Assembly: GCA_905147135.1 (NCBI GenBank)
Contig: LR990046.1
Location: 17,762,501 to 17,826,500 of the forward strand
Direction: 5' to 3'
Length of the DNA: 64,000 nt
DNA from: Blastobasis lacticolella
Taxonomy: Eukaryota; Arthropoda; Insecta; Lepidoptera; Blastobasidae
Positions 10,010-19,184 of the stretch are shown here, in pieces (positions within the stretch are counted from its first letter, which is position 1; each line of letters begins with the position of its first letter). Both the position numbers and the translations under genes were made by a program. The notes under the pieces are model-generated. The model did no database searches. It was given only the letters and a program-made list of their open reading frames with translations, and was not told where the DNA came from.

Positions 10010-10235
10010 TGAAGTAAAGATTGAATTTATTTTGTAGGGAGCGTGGTCGGCGGACCCGCAGCCTCTCACGATGACTGCACCGTGCCGGGTCCGAGCCGTG
10101 TCTCGGCCGTAGCTCGGCCGCACGGTGTGGGGCGGCCAACATGTCACTGTGTGATTCCTTCCTACTTTCCTAACCCCTCCTCTTAGACGATTGAAAGAGA
10201 TATGTAATGTCCTACTCAATAAAGAACATTTTACT
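10010..10235 (+). mobile_element. Retroelement 3' end, family P
   Basis: GC-rich segment (GTGCCGGGTCCGAGCCGTG), then TCCTTCCTACTTTCCTAAC, ACGATTGAAAGAGATATGTA and an AATAAAG-like end. It matches 43935-44165. The start of a 119-codon ORF (10191-10550) lies in this end, which argues against that ORF being a gene. Confidence 0.65.
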
Positions 10236-10610
10236 TTTGACTTTTGTAACATTATAACGTGCATGTGTATCTCGGGCTTTACATTCTATACAGTTTTACC
10301 TAAAAATACACACAAGTCTTTCGGTACGAAAGCAATATCCCCATTCCTAAGGTTACATTCAATCGATATAATTATGCGTCCGATGAACTTCTTTATCATC
10401 AATGAACTGTTTCACCGCCAGCCCTCCTTCCACAAACATAATATACACCATTTGCGATCGTTAGCAACATTAGAAGCACGTCAGAGCGATTGTGTTTACA
10501 CGAAACCCGTCGTTTTAAGAAAGTTGCGGTGTTTCAATGAATCGATTTGATTTGTAACCTCCGTTATAAGTTTGACGTATGTGTGTATCAGTGGCTTTAT
10601 TATGGTGTTT
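10236..10610. other. Unassigned, contains most of a 119-codon ORF
   Basis: The ORF 10191-10550 (plus) has no recognised domain and starts in a retroelement end. I regard it as spurious. Confidence 0.3.
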
Positions 10611-10611
10611 A

Positions 10612-10720
10612 TTAATTTCATTTATTGATTAACAAGGACACCATATTACAACAATCACATAATATAAAATAAACAGATATACATAACAAAAAAACATTAA
10701 TAACAAATTACAAAATTTAT
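10612..10720 (-). mobile_element. LINE-like A/T-rich 3' tail
   Basis: TTTATTGATTAACAAGGACA at the left end resembles the reversed 3' tails of LINEs in the window (TTTATTGATTAGGACATTAA at 6245). Only the end is present. Confidence 0.4.
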
Positions 10721-10734
10721 AAATTTATTCGGAA

Positions 10735-10930
10735 TTGCTGTGCTGTAGCACACCTTGTCAACAAAATGTGTGGAGGTGTGTCTGCTGTAGCTTCCGAACG
10801 GATGGATCGATTTGGGTGCCATTTTTTCTATTTGAAAGTCAGTTTAATCGAATTGGTTCTTACTTATGTTTCATTAAAATCGGTTTAGTAGTTTAGAAAA
10901 TATGTAAAGTTGGGTGGGGGTTATCAAATT
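10735..10930 (+). repeat. Dispersed repeat, family W
   Basis: Contains GTAGCTTCCGAACGGATGGA, TCGATTTGGGTGCC and ATTAAAATCGGTTTAGTAGT. Related copies are at 43595-43850, 49665-49760 (plus), and 27640-27790, 46560-46790, 59210-59300 (minus). This phrase (gctcccgaacggattgacc and related) is widespread in lepidopteran DNA. The element type is not settled. Confidence 0.65.
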
Positions 10931-11026
10931 TTTCTGTCGGTTGGGTTATATTGCGCAGCAATGTTAGACTACATAAGTTTACGGTTTTCGGAGAAGCGGC
11001 CATATCTAAACATGTCTGTCAGTAAA

Positions 11027-11200
11027 TTTTTTTTATTCCATTTAGTTGAATTAGCAAGGGATTTGATCGCCATATTACCTGCTGGTAAGTGTCGATGCGA
11101 CTGAAGATGGAGTATGCCTGTCAAGGAACAACCTTATCACTCTAGCCTTGAAGGCGTCTAGATTATGATGATTAGGGAACACACCCGCAAGCATTAGATA
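11027..11200 (-). mobile_element. LINE 3' end, family N
   Basis: The T run at the left is the reversed A tail. The minus strand then gives the conserved 3' sequence (CATCGACACTTACCAGCAGG) and the coding end for a CVFPNHHNLDAFKARVIRL-like peptide. Confidence 0.7.
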
Positions 11201-11504
11201 TGAATATCTCTATGCACGATTGCATGGGTTATGATTACCCGTGTTGTTGAAAAATCATTGTCAAATAACAGTGGAAAGAAGCCATAATTTGACAAAAAGA
11301 AGAAAAAAAGAATTAAATCATTAATCCAAAGCGGTTAAAAAATCGTTATAAGTAAAGGAATTGGTCGCGTGTGTGGGTGACGAAAAATAGCTTGTGTCCT
11401 TTTCTGCGTTTTAACTTAGATCTGTACCAAAAACTAGGTCAAATCATGTGCTTCGATTTAGTTTGTATCGTCTGTCTATAAGAAACTTAACATAAAAAAG
11501 GGAA

Positions 11505-11790
11505 GTGAAAATGAATTAAGATTTCGTCAAACGTCAAAAATCGAATGGAAAGCAAAGGAAAAGTTGAGCGAGCTCATCCAGATAGGGGGCGCCGCATGCA
11601 GAACTTTCAGCGCGTATGAGTGCTTACTCGGGCGAGACACCGGGCACCGATACACGCCATGTACATAACCGCCTAGGCGGATCATGTACACAGCTGCCCG
11701 GCCCAGCCAGCCCGCCGGCGCTCACACCCGCACGGCCTACCTGCGTCGCCCCCTTCGCTCGGAACAAATAAGTAAAAAAGTTTGTCGTAC
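11505..11790. mobile_element. GC-rich foldback, family I
   Basis: The left arm (GTTGAGCGAGCTCATCC ... AGGGGGCGCCGCATGCAG) and right arm (CTGCGTCGCCCCCTTCGCTC, 11740-11760) are partly inverted copies. The centre has the palindrome CCGCCTAGGCGG within GTACAT/ATGTAC. It is locally much richer in G+C than its surroundings. Half a copy is at 7866-7992. Confidence 0.55.
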
Positions 11791-11803
11791 GTATACTCGT
11801 CGG

Positions 11804-12022
11804 AGCGTCGGTAGCTCAGTAGTTAAGAGGTGCGACTCGTAAGCGAGAGGTTTCGGGTTTGAATCCCAGAGCCGACATGTACCAATGACCTTTTTCTGAG
11901 TTATGTACATTAGTTCATCACTAACCGATGTTCTTACTTGCACATTAAGGCGACTGAAAGCGTAACTATGATCCAATTTGGTCAGGTTCCCCTGTAAAGT
12001 CAGAGGTCATGGAAGTCAGATC
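11804..12022 (+). mobile_element. SINE-A, 3'-truncated
   Basis: Plus-strand head (GGTAGCTCAGTAGTTAAGAG, B box GGTTTGAATCC) and body as far as the conserved GGTCATGGAAGTCAGAT. It stops where an inverted SINE-A head begins. Confidence 0.82.
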
Positions 12023-12137
12023 AACTAATGTGCATTGCTCAGAAAGTGTCTCATGTACATGGCAGTACTAGGGTTCGAACCGGGTGCCTCGGGGTACGAG
12101 ACGGATCTCTTAACCATTTGGCCACCGGCTTAGACCA
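12023..12137 (-). mobile_element. SINE-A head, inverted against the previous copy
   Basis: Minus-strand head with B box GGTTCGAACCC and A box at the right end. Together with 11804-12022 it forms a large imperfect palindrome of SINE-A sequence. Confidence 0.8.
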
Positions 12138-12440
12138 CTGACGGCGTAACGTTCGCGTTATAACGTAACGTTACAAAATTAAAAATCAGTGTGTAGAGAG
12201 ACTACCTACTCTTAACTACTAGGCTCTATTAGCATCAAGAATTATTTGTTTACTCAAACGCTGGGAGCAACGACCTGGACAGATAAACCGTTCTGGAATT
12301 AACTCTGTTTCGTTATTAGGTATATTTTTTGTTTTATTCACGAATGAAAAGGCAAACCCTTGTCACGTCACGCGTGATGTGCCTACGTTCTGAGTTGTTT
12401 CCCTGTATTTTTGGATTACTTAGGTCAAATACTACGCATA
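12138..12440. other. No feature recognised
   Basis: It holds AACGTTA-rich sequence at 12145-12175 and ordinary AT-rich DNA. Confidence 0.4.
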
Positions 12441-12444
12441 ATCC

Positions 12445-12743
12445 TAACATAGTATAAAACAAATTCGGTTCCCGCCGTTTGTCCTTATGTATTTTATTAA
12501 CCTAAGGAAAACCAACAGCAATGATTACAATATAAAATAACACTGGCAGCACAGAGCCAATAACTGGTTATCTTCTCTCTTTCATTCAGGGTATCTTTTA
12601 AACTATGCAACGAATGTCAATGTGGTTTTAAACAATAAATATTAAGTGATTCAAGAGGAAGGTTATAAGCAAGAAAAAAAGGGTAGGTAGGTTTAAAGTA
12701 GGTATAAGTACCTACGCGAACAAAGTTGCGCCGAATCCATAAA
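12445..12743 (+). mobile_element. Helitron-like element, interrupted
   Basis: The 5' part (ACATAGTATAAAACAAATTC) and the 3' part (TTTTAAACTATGCAACGAAT ... GCGCCGAATCCA) match the 4658-4915 element. About 100 bp at 12490-12597 is foreign and matches 20571-20636. The terminal CTAG is lost. Confidence 0.6.
12491..12566 (-). mobile_element. Short retroelement end, repeated at 20.6 kb
   Basis: TAAGGAAAACCAACAGCAAT and TGGCAGCACAGAGCCAAT are nearly identical to 20571-20636. It sits within the Helitron-like element, so it is younger than that element. The orientation is inferred from the T-rich left end. Confidence 0.6.
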
Positions 12744-12935
12744 ATCTAAAAAATTTAGTTTATACAGTAATTGCTCAAGCGAATAACGTAATTTATAGGT
12801 TGGTTTGGTACATGACTGGGTTACATTACACCCTCCCCTGATGTGAAAGAGGTTCAGCGGTGGACTGTTATGCGCAGTTATGAAGAAAACATTTCATAGA
12901 TGTAGTATTGATTACTTACTCGTATTAGAGAAGAT

Positions 12936-13187
12936 TTGCCGTGTGGTATCCGGCAGAGTAGAATAGCACCAACCCCTTACACTCATGGGTGTCGTACAAG
13001 GCGAGTAATGTTTTCGAGGCAAAAGATCAAGAGTGTCCGTAGTCTGGAAAATGGGCAGCAGCATTTTCCATTGTTATATTTAAGCACTGCGATCTCCAAC
13101 CCGCCTGCCAAGCGTGGAGATTATGGCAATAACCTTCGCGGGAGAGGCCCTAAATCCTGCAGTGGACTGTTACGGGCTGTGATGATG
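12936..13187 (+). mobile_element. SINE-C, full length, 12-bp target duplication
   Basis: ATTAGAGAAGAT flanks the element exactly (12924-12935 and 13188-13199). The body reads TCCGGCAGAGTAGAATAGCA to GCAGTGGACTGTTACGGGC and (GAT)2. The 125-codon ORF at 12936-13313 is read-through of this SINE and the SINE-A beside it. Confidence 0.92.
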
Positions 13188-13199
13188 ATTAGAGAAGAT

Positions 13200-13382
13200 A
13201 TTTGGTTTGACATTCATGCGACTGAATGTGTAACCATGATCCAATCTGGTCCGCGGTCCAACAGGGTCGCAGAGGTCAGATGGCAGTCGCTCCAATTTAA
13301 TCACCTGATCTGATAAATTCTGGATATGGTCAAGGCGGACCAAAATGAGCCCATGGAACTTGCACGCGATAGCACAACCGAG
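13200..13382 (+). mobile_element. SINE-A body, head missing
   Basis: Matches the SINE-A body from the GCGACTGAATGTGTAACCAT segment to the GCACAACCGAG 3' segment. The tRNA head and the tail are absent. Confidence 0.8.
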
Positions 13383-13812
13383 ATTTTTTCTATACCACTA
13401 AGGTGGCAAGCTAATTACGGCATACCTGGACTTTAACGACAAGATTATTCTTTTTATTATGACTATTGATGGTGAAATCGAAATCAGTGCCTGGAGAGCA
13501 ACTTTGCAGCAAAATAGTGCCTATAATAATCTGCGCTTTCTTTTTCTGGCTAGGATAATGGACAATATACAGTCTCCATAAATTTTATATTACGGTGTTC
13601 ATTCTTTGGAAAAAAAATTTAAATGTAAGTCAGGTATTTTCGTTTTGTCGTTCCAATCCCCAACAAATTGGCTGTATTGTTAGAAATATTTGAACAATGA
13701 ATATCTTTGAAGTATATATTGATATACATTCCTTGTTTTGAGTAATCTTTTAGAATAAGCTTATTTAAGGATTTGCCTTTTGAGGTTTTCGTTATCCGTA
13801 TTTAAAAATGAA
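13383..13812. other. No feature recognised
   Basis: AT-rich, no inverted repeat or motif noticed. Confidence 0.4.
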
Positions 13813-13903
13813 TGTATAATGTCCGGCAGAGTAGAATGGCACCAACCCCTTACACTCGTGGGTGTCGTACAAGGCGACTAATGTTGTCGAGGCAAAAGAT
13901 AGT
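13813..13903 (+). mobile_element. SINE-C, 5' fragment
   Basis: Only the first 90 bp (GTCCGGCAGAGTAGAATGGC to GAGGCAAAAGATA). The 3' half is missing. Confidence 0.85.
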
Positions 13904-14345
13904 TTACGTAATCTTTCAAACGGTATTTCCACAAAATAGATACGTTCTTTACACTGTGGTATTACTTTCTAAAGAAATACCAAGGATTAAAGTCAACGAC
14001 TGGTCTTTTGTTTGTTTGTTGCCCACTCGGACGTGAGCGGGCGGGAAGTTTACTTTTGCCCGCCAACTTTCACTGTGGCCACCCTTTGGTGGGAATTTAG
14101 GAAATTTCGTGGAAAACTCCTAGGTAGTTATTGTTTGTCTTTTGTCTAAGCATCACGTACTTATACATACAACTATGCATAATACGGCTAGAAATATACG
14201 GCTAGATATATTTTTAGGCCGAAGCCATGCAAAATTTAATTTTCTATTTTATTATGTAAGCCATGTAACTTTGTTGACGCACTTCAGTTGAAAATAGAAA
14301 TTGAATTCGTTTTTCCGTTGTCTTGTGAATCTTGCCGATCTTATT
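13904..14345. other. Unassigned sequence
   Basis: Contains GCCCACTCGGACGTGAGCGG followed by a short inverted pair (GCGGGCGGGAAG / TTGCCCGCC, 14036-14065). No gene is seen. Confidence 0.35.
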
Positions 14346-14347
14346 GG

Positions 14348-14550
14348 ATTTATTGGATCATGATTACACATTCAGTCGCCTGAATTCACTTTCTATTTCG
14401 CGTTTTCGCTTCCCGTAAGAGCATCGGTTAGCTAACTTTATTTAATCGTATGGCAAAAATACAATATACGAGAAACACATACAAGTAAGAGTGGGATTCA
14501 AACCTGGGACCTCTCGCTTACGAGTCGACCCCTTAGTTACTAGGCTACCA
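14348..14550 (-). mobile_element. SINE-A, 3'-truncated
   Basis: Minus-strand head (B box GGTTTGAATCC, at 14490-14550) and part of the body, ending at TGGATCATGATTACACATTC. Confidence 0.8.
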
Positions 14551-14645
14551 TCCTGAAAATGCGCTGCCCATTGTGTAGTTCTCAATGGCCTACATAACGA
14601 CACGCTTGAATGGAAGGGGTTGGCACCTATTCTAGTCTACCAGCC
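14551..14645 (-). mobile_element. SINE-C, degraded fragment
   Basis: Homologous to the 5' half of SINE-C on the minus strand (GCGCTGCCCATT, AAGGGGTTGGCACCTATTCT), with an internal deletion. Confidence 0.6.
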
Positions 14646-14704
14646 GTGCGTCCAATAGATAACATATTTCGATCGATAGATAGTAACATCTATTTTAATT
14701 AGTT

Positions 14705-14845
14705 CAATTAGAAAGGGGCGTGGAACACGCAGAGTAGGTATAAGTGCTTTTAGCCAATAATCTATAACTGGTACCTACACACTACACATGTGAAGCACCT
14801 CGACCCAGCCGGCTATATAAAGTTGTAGTTTTTTATTCAGTGGTT
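14705..14845 (+). promoter_or_regulatory. Possible TATA/initiator core promoter
   Basis: TATATAAAG at 14814-14822 is followed 25 bp later (T to A) by TCAGT at 14837-14841, the arthropod initiator consensus. Upstream lie GGGGCGTGG (14716-14724), a GC-box-like site, and the E-box CACATGTG near 14786-14793. The TATA-to-start distance is shorter than the usual 30 bp or so. This is motif spotting in AT-rich DNA and could be chance. Confidence 0.2.
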
Positions 14846-14895
14846 TTCAGGGATTTCACGAACTCTTTTCGCAAATTAAACATATTATTTTGGCA

Positions 14896-15024
14896 ATGTT
14901 AAACCATATACTAACTATAATTATGGTGATTAGCGACGACTCGATTCGAACGACGATGAATATACCATTAAGACAAATTAGGTATTCTGCAAAAAATATT
15001 GATGAAGTCTTAATGGAATCGTAA
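14896..15024 (+). CDS. Short 42-codon ORF downstream of the TATA-like site
   Basis: ATG at 14896 has the upstream context GGCA. The ORF runs 42 codons to TAA (15022-15024) and starts with a short hydrophobic stretch (MLNHILTIIMVI) followed by polar residues. It lies about 57 bp after the proposed start site. No homologue is recognised. It could be a first exon, a small peptide, or chance. An ORF of this size is common by chance. Confidence 0.12.
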   Translation: MLNHILTIIMVISDDSIRTTMNIPLRQIRYSAKNIDEVLMES

Positions 15025-15241
15025 ATAGCTCTCAGTTGAGAACTATCAAGATAATCTTAGATGCACAATCGAGTTACAATTAGACCAGAAAATAGTTTAA
15101 TGGCAGTTCAATGGAATGTCACTGAAAGTCCATTGGTCTGAAATAAGCAGCAGAATGCCAAAAACATGTCAAACTTCTTATTGAGCTATTCGAAAATTGG
15201 CAGACTTGGGGCCCTGGTTGACGCAATATTCTATATTGCTT

Positions 15242-15305
15242 ACAAAGGAATTTTTTCGCCAATCAGAGTCATCCTAGACTCTGATTGGCGAAAAAATTCC
15301 TTTGT
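15242..15305. repeat. Perfect 29-bp palindrome, 6-nt loop
   Basis: Arms 15242-15270 and 15277-15305 are exact reverse complements (ACAAAGGAATTTTTTCGCC...) around ATCCTA. There is no divergence between the arms, so it is recent or maintained. Confidence 0.9.
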
Positions 15306-15599
15306 CAATAGGTACAAAAACTTGCACCTGTTAGGTAAGTGCGTCACCTTTCTGAATGGAATTTCTCCTAGATTAACCCATCATACAAAATTTTGTTATT
15401 TAGTAATTGTATTAATATAAACTGTCCGAAATTTTTCAAATACATGGTGCACACATCCGGTGAACATATCACACAGTTACGTTCGGCTGCACGGAGAAAC
15501 GAGCACACAGTTTACTATAAAGCTTTATCAACTTGCCCTCCCTATCGCATTCTTTGACTCTGTGGCGAGTGAAAAAGAGATGGAGAGAGCAACAAAGGC

Positions 15600-15870
15600 T
15601 ACTAGTATTCAGAAACCAGTAACAGACGCTCCGATATGGCTGGAGCCGACCAACCGTCAGTTGCAGTCGATATAAATCCTTATCAAGTTCAGAATAAGGT
15701 CGTTTATGGATTAATTCGAACGCGCGGGCGAGTCGACCTCGGTCGGACGTCTGATCACGTCCTCAGCACGTAAAAGCGACTTTATTTTATACCGCGTAAG
15801 GATTACTATCAACTGCAACTGACGGTAAGTCGGCTCCAGCCAAAACGGAGCGTCTGTTACTAGTTAGAGT
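15600..15870. mobile_element. Foldback element, about 95-bp inverted repeats (family J)
   Basis: 15610-15703 and 15774-15868 are inverted copies (AGTAACAGACGCTCCG ... GGCTGGAGCCGAC ... GTCAGTTGCAGT) around about 70 bp that includes GCGGGCGAGTCGACC. A half copy is at 1235-1425. A 71-codon ORF (15460-15675) runs into the left arm and is not credible. Confidence 0.75.
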
Positions 15871-16077
15871 CTTTATGGACAGATTTATCGGCAAATTCCG
15901 ATTACTTCAGTAGTTCGATGAACTTTTGTTTGTAAGCAGTGAATCAAAAGAGGTCATTCATATTCTTCGCTTACATTCAGCTAGCTAGTATGTGAAAGCT
16001 AAAGGCAATTTGAGACTATCATAATTCACAAAGACATTATCGTATGCTCAGAGATGGAAATCAAAGTCATCTTAGCG

Positions 16078-16345
16078 TTAATATCGTTGAGTTACGTACA
16101 TTAGTTGAATTCTAACCGATGCTCTTACGGTGAGGGAAAACATCGTGATGAAACCTGCAAATTCTGGCAACTGAATTTGTAACCATGATCCAATCTGGTC
16201 AGGTTCCCCTCGTAGCAGGGTCACGGAGGTCAGATGGTAGTCGCTCCATTGTAATTGCCCGATCGCCAAATCCTGGATCATGGTCAAGGCGGACCCCGGG
16301 CCCTCGTCCTCGAGAGCATAACCGGGACATTAACGCTAAAATGAT
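16078..16345 (+). mobile_element. SINE-A, headless, tail-to-tail with the next copy
   Basis: Plus-strand body from the ACGTACATTAGTTGAATTC region to GGGACATTAACGCTAAAATG. The tRNA head is missing. Its tail meets the tail of a minus-strand copy at 16346-16352. Confidence 0.85.
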
Positions 16346-16349
16346 TTTT

Positions 16350-16575
16350 TTTAGCGTTAATATCCCGGTAGTGCACTCGCGCACGAGGGCCCGGGGTCCG
16401 CCTTGACCATCTAGAATTTGGCAGATCAGGTAATTACAGTGAAGCAACTGCCATCTGATCTCCATGACCCTGCTACCTGGGGAACCTGACCAGATTGAAT
16501 AATGATTACATATTCAGTCGCCTGAATGTGCAGGTTTCATCACGATGTTTTCCCTCACCGTAAGAGCATCGGACT
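16350..16575 (-). mobile_element. SINE-A, headless, inverted partner
   Basis: Minus-strand body from AGCGTTAATATCCCGG (tail side) to CACCGTAAGAGCATCGG (head side). With 16078-16345 it forms a palindrome of nearly 500 bp around a short T-rich centre. Confidence 0.85.
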
Positions 16576-16929
16576 GAAACGAAAATCAAATTATACAGGG
16601 TTAATGTCAACTTACGAGCACAAAGTAGGACGAGAATGACTACTTATATAAGTCATACATATAATCATAATCATACCTACAACAAAAAACGCAGTTGACC
16701 ATGTCCTGATCGTCACAAAGATCCTAGCTGGATTAGATGTTTTGAAAAGCTTAAGTTAGCGGAAGTTATACATGAATTAATTGATTGAGGCTCACTATAT
16801 GCACAAATCAATCCAGTGTAGCATCAAATATCATCATCGTCATCAGAGCGTGTGCGAGCGGGTCGCAAAATATTACGCGAAAGGAACAGATACAGGTAAT
16901 AACAGCGCAATGCACGAATTTATTTCTAG

Positions 16930-17215
16930 TCCTCGACTTAGGTTTACTATACCTCCCTACGTAGACCCTCTGTTAGTCACCACTCGAAGGTTCGAAAGAA
17001 CGTTTCTCGCTCGTACGATTCGGATGTGGAATAAGCTCTCAGCCACAGTGTTTCTTTTGGACTATGACATGGGCACGTTCAAGAGGTATACTAGAGGTCC
17101 CTCAGAGGCGGGCAACTCATTGGTAACTGCGCTGGTGTTTCTGATGTCCATCTTTCCATCAAGTGGCCCACTTGCCTGTTTGTCTGCCGTATGATATAAC
17201 AAAAAGTACAAGATA
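16930..17215 (+). pseudogene. LINE RT C-terminus, jockey/CR1-like
   Basis: Part of the 137-codon ORF 16781-17194. Residues from about position 55 on read PPYVDPLLVTTRRFERTFLA, then RTIRMWNKL and LDYDMGTFKRYTR, then the FPSSGPLACLSAV read-through of the 3' end. Family knowledge: this is the end of a lepidopteran non-LTR RT protein. The catalytic YADD region is absent, so it is a dead, 5'-truncated copy. The first 50 codons are unrelated. Confidence 0.8.
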
Positions 17216-17389
17216 CCGACCACTGGCCTACGATCGATCGATTACAACGACGTCGCTGTGTAATTACGTCGCTTGTTCCGGAGCCAAGGGGCTCTTTAAC
17301 AAGATTAATAGCTCACATCAGCACCGCAAACTTTCGAGTAACCGACGAATTTTTTTAATTCTTAGCCGTGAGCAGCCTGGTAGGGTTCC

Positions 17390-17553
17390 TCCTTTAATAT
17401 CCTGTTGCTCTCGCGCGCGAGGACTTGGGGTCCGCCTTGATCATGTTCCAGGATTTGGCAGATCAGGTAACTACAGTGCAGCGACTGCCATCTGACCTCC
17501 GGGACCCTGTTAACAGCGGAATCTGACCAGATTGGATAATGTTTACACATTCA
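17390..17553 (-). mobile_element. SINE-A body fragment
   Basis: Minus-strand body (GGGGTCCGCCTTGATCATG, CAGATCAGGTAACTACAG) without a head. Confidence 0.8.
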
Positions 17554-17604
17554 TACAGTTTGTCGAATATGAGGTGTCAGCGCGAGAATCGCTCCCCTGG
17601 GTCG

Positions 17605-18130
17605 CAAATTTACATATGGCTTGTTCGAATTGTAATTGGATCGTAACCGCAGCTCAATCGCAGTTCGACACATTTACTATTCTGCTGACCGACGACCTGG
17701 TAAGGATCGCAGGTACCAGCTGGATGCGGAAAGCACAGGACCGGTCTTTGTGGAGATCTCTGGGGGAGGCCTATGCCCAGCAGTGGGCGTCTTCTGGCTG
17801 ATATGATGATGATGATGATGACTATTCTGCTACTAATAAAAGACCAATCAAATTCGATGGGTTTACGAATGGTGTTACAATCGTACCTCGATTCAATTGT
17901 GTGATACAATTGTATTCTCCTCTTATTTGACAAGGGTCTTCATTGCGGACTATTTAATGTGCGTAAAATAAAAAAGCAAATAAATTGCTAGATTCACGCT
18001 CACTTGCTCAGTCTCTTAGTAGGTAGATTTATGAAGGCCACACCAGGAAAGCGTCGATTGAAAAGGTCTTGCGGAATACCCAATTTGACTCGAGTTGAAA
18101 ATCGAATAGCAATCGAATTTTAAGTATTCC
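17605..18130. mobile_element. DNA element (MITE) family H, copy 1, with RTE insertion
   Basis: Long stretches match 28405-28985: GTAACCGCAGCTCAATCGCA, AATAAAAGACCAATCAA, TCTTCATTGCGGA and the end with CGTCGATTG. Both ends carry imperfectly inverted AATTGTAATTGGATC / GATTACAATTCAATTG-type sequence (clearest in copy 2). It is non-coding. An RTE end interrupts it at 17687-17820. Confidence 0.7.
17687..17820 (+). mobile_element. RTE retrotransposon 3' end, 11-bp target duplication
   Basis: Translation gives the characteristic RTE carboxyl end: GTSWMRKAQDRSLWRSLGEA, then YAQQWASSG and stop, then (GAT)n. ACTATTCTGCT flanks it exactly (17676-17686 and 17821-17831). The related element at 28.7 kb lacks the insert. 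It is a 134-bp, heavily 5'-truncated insertion with an intact coding end, so fairly young. The clade call rests on family knowledge. Confidence 0.9.
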
Positions 18131-18159
18131 ATAATTAACTATTACAATGCTTGATAAAT

Positions 18160-18550
18160 ATTTATTTATTTTAACACTTTATTTGACATTAAATGAGATT
18201 GTAAAACTAGTAAATAATAACTAGTAAATACCTATATAACTATTCAGTAGGTACCTACTCTCCTACTCTTCTACATTTTACACTCAGTTACACTTACATT
18301 AAAATAACAGCAATACAACTTCACCCATGTCTCTTAAACACGCGTCGGTATAAATAGATGGGCGCATTGGATCCGTAGTTTCCTTAAACAACTTTATTCT
18401 TAGCTTCCTTAGCACGATAGTTTAGTAGGGCACGTAAACACTTCGGGTGTTCGGTTGCGAGTCGGGTTCATAGTCATTCCGAAGTAATTTGTTTATGACA
18501 CGCTTCGCTCGTAGTGTATTTGGGGTTATGAAGGAAATAATAATTTATAT
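18160..18550. other. AT-rich, no gene
   Basis: GATAAATATTTATTTATTTT at 18151-18171 looks like a reversed retroelement tail. The rest is unassigned. Confidence 0.35.
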
Positions 18551-18554
18551 TAGA

Positions 18555-18690
18555 GTGTGAGGGCGTCGGTTAACCTAAGTAATTGAGTACAAGAGAAATT
18601 CCACTTTGTAGTGATAGTGTAGACGTTTAGGAGACCCACAAAACTTTGGACTGCTCGTGCACAAACTAACACAATTTTCTTTTTAATAGG
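18555..18690 (+). repeat. Dispersed repeat family G, copy 1
   Basis: GTGAGGGCGTCGGTTAACCT and TAGACGTTTAGGAGACCCAC match 29276-29402 (plus) and 19045-19150 (minus). Nature unknown. Confidence 0.65.
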
Positions 18691-18699
18691 TGTAAATGT

Positions 18700-18845
18700 A
18701 GCTGCCAGAGCAACGTGTTATAGAGGTGGGCAACGCATTAGCGATACATTGCGTTAGCGGTGTTGCTAATGTCTATAGGCAGTGGTGACCACTTTCCATC
18801 AGGTGACCCGCTTGCCTGTTTGCCTACCGAACGACATAAAAAAAA
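18700..18845 (+). mobile_element. LINE 3' end, family E
   Basis: CTGCCAGAGCAACGTGTTAT to TTTGCCTACCGAACGACAT plus A tail. It is similar to 1700-1855. A 25-bp stretch is duplicated or altered (GCGATACATTGCGTTAGCGG). Confidence 0.8.
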
Positions 18846-19044
18846 TCTCCGATTGTGCACGGGCACACCAACATTTAAGCTTATTTCCTTATCTTGCACT
18901 GCTGTCGACAGTTATCTACCCAAAAACATTCCCGGGAACAAATCGCTTTAAGCGATAAAGCCGCCTGTTACTTCTCCTGATATTAATTTTAAGTACCCAT
19001 TGTATCCTTTTGATTGTGCAAAAAAGCGTTATTCATTCATTCAT

Positions 19045-19150
19045 TCATTTTGTGGGTCTCTTAACGTCTACTGTCGCTACAAAGTGAAATTTTTCTTTTA
19101 CTGATGAGGTTATGATAACGTATAACCTACGGCGCCCTCATAGTCTACAT
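19045..19150 (-). repeat. Dispersed repeat family G, copy 2
   Basis: The reverse complement of GTGGGTCTCTTAACGTCTAC matches the other two copies. With copy 1 it brackets the LINE-E end in inverted orientation. A short (ATTC)n tract lies at its edge (19034-19049). Confidence 0.65.
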
Positions 19151-19184
19151 GGTCACAGGGTGCCAATTGGCTCCCGAGACAGTT

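Noticed and set aside
10191..10550. 119-codon ORF
   Set aside because: It starts in the 3' end of a retroelement (family P), has no recognised motif and no promoter or splice context.
12936..13313. 125-codon ORF as a gene
   Set aside because: It is read-through of SINE-C, whose ends are fixed by an exact 12-bp target duplication, into a SINE-A fragment.
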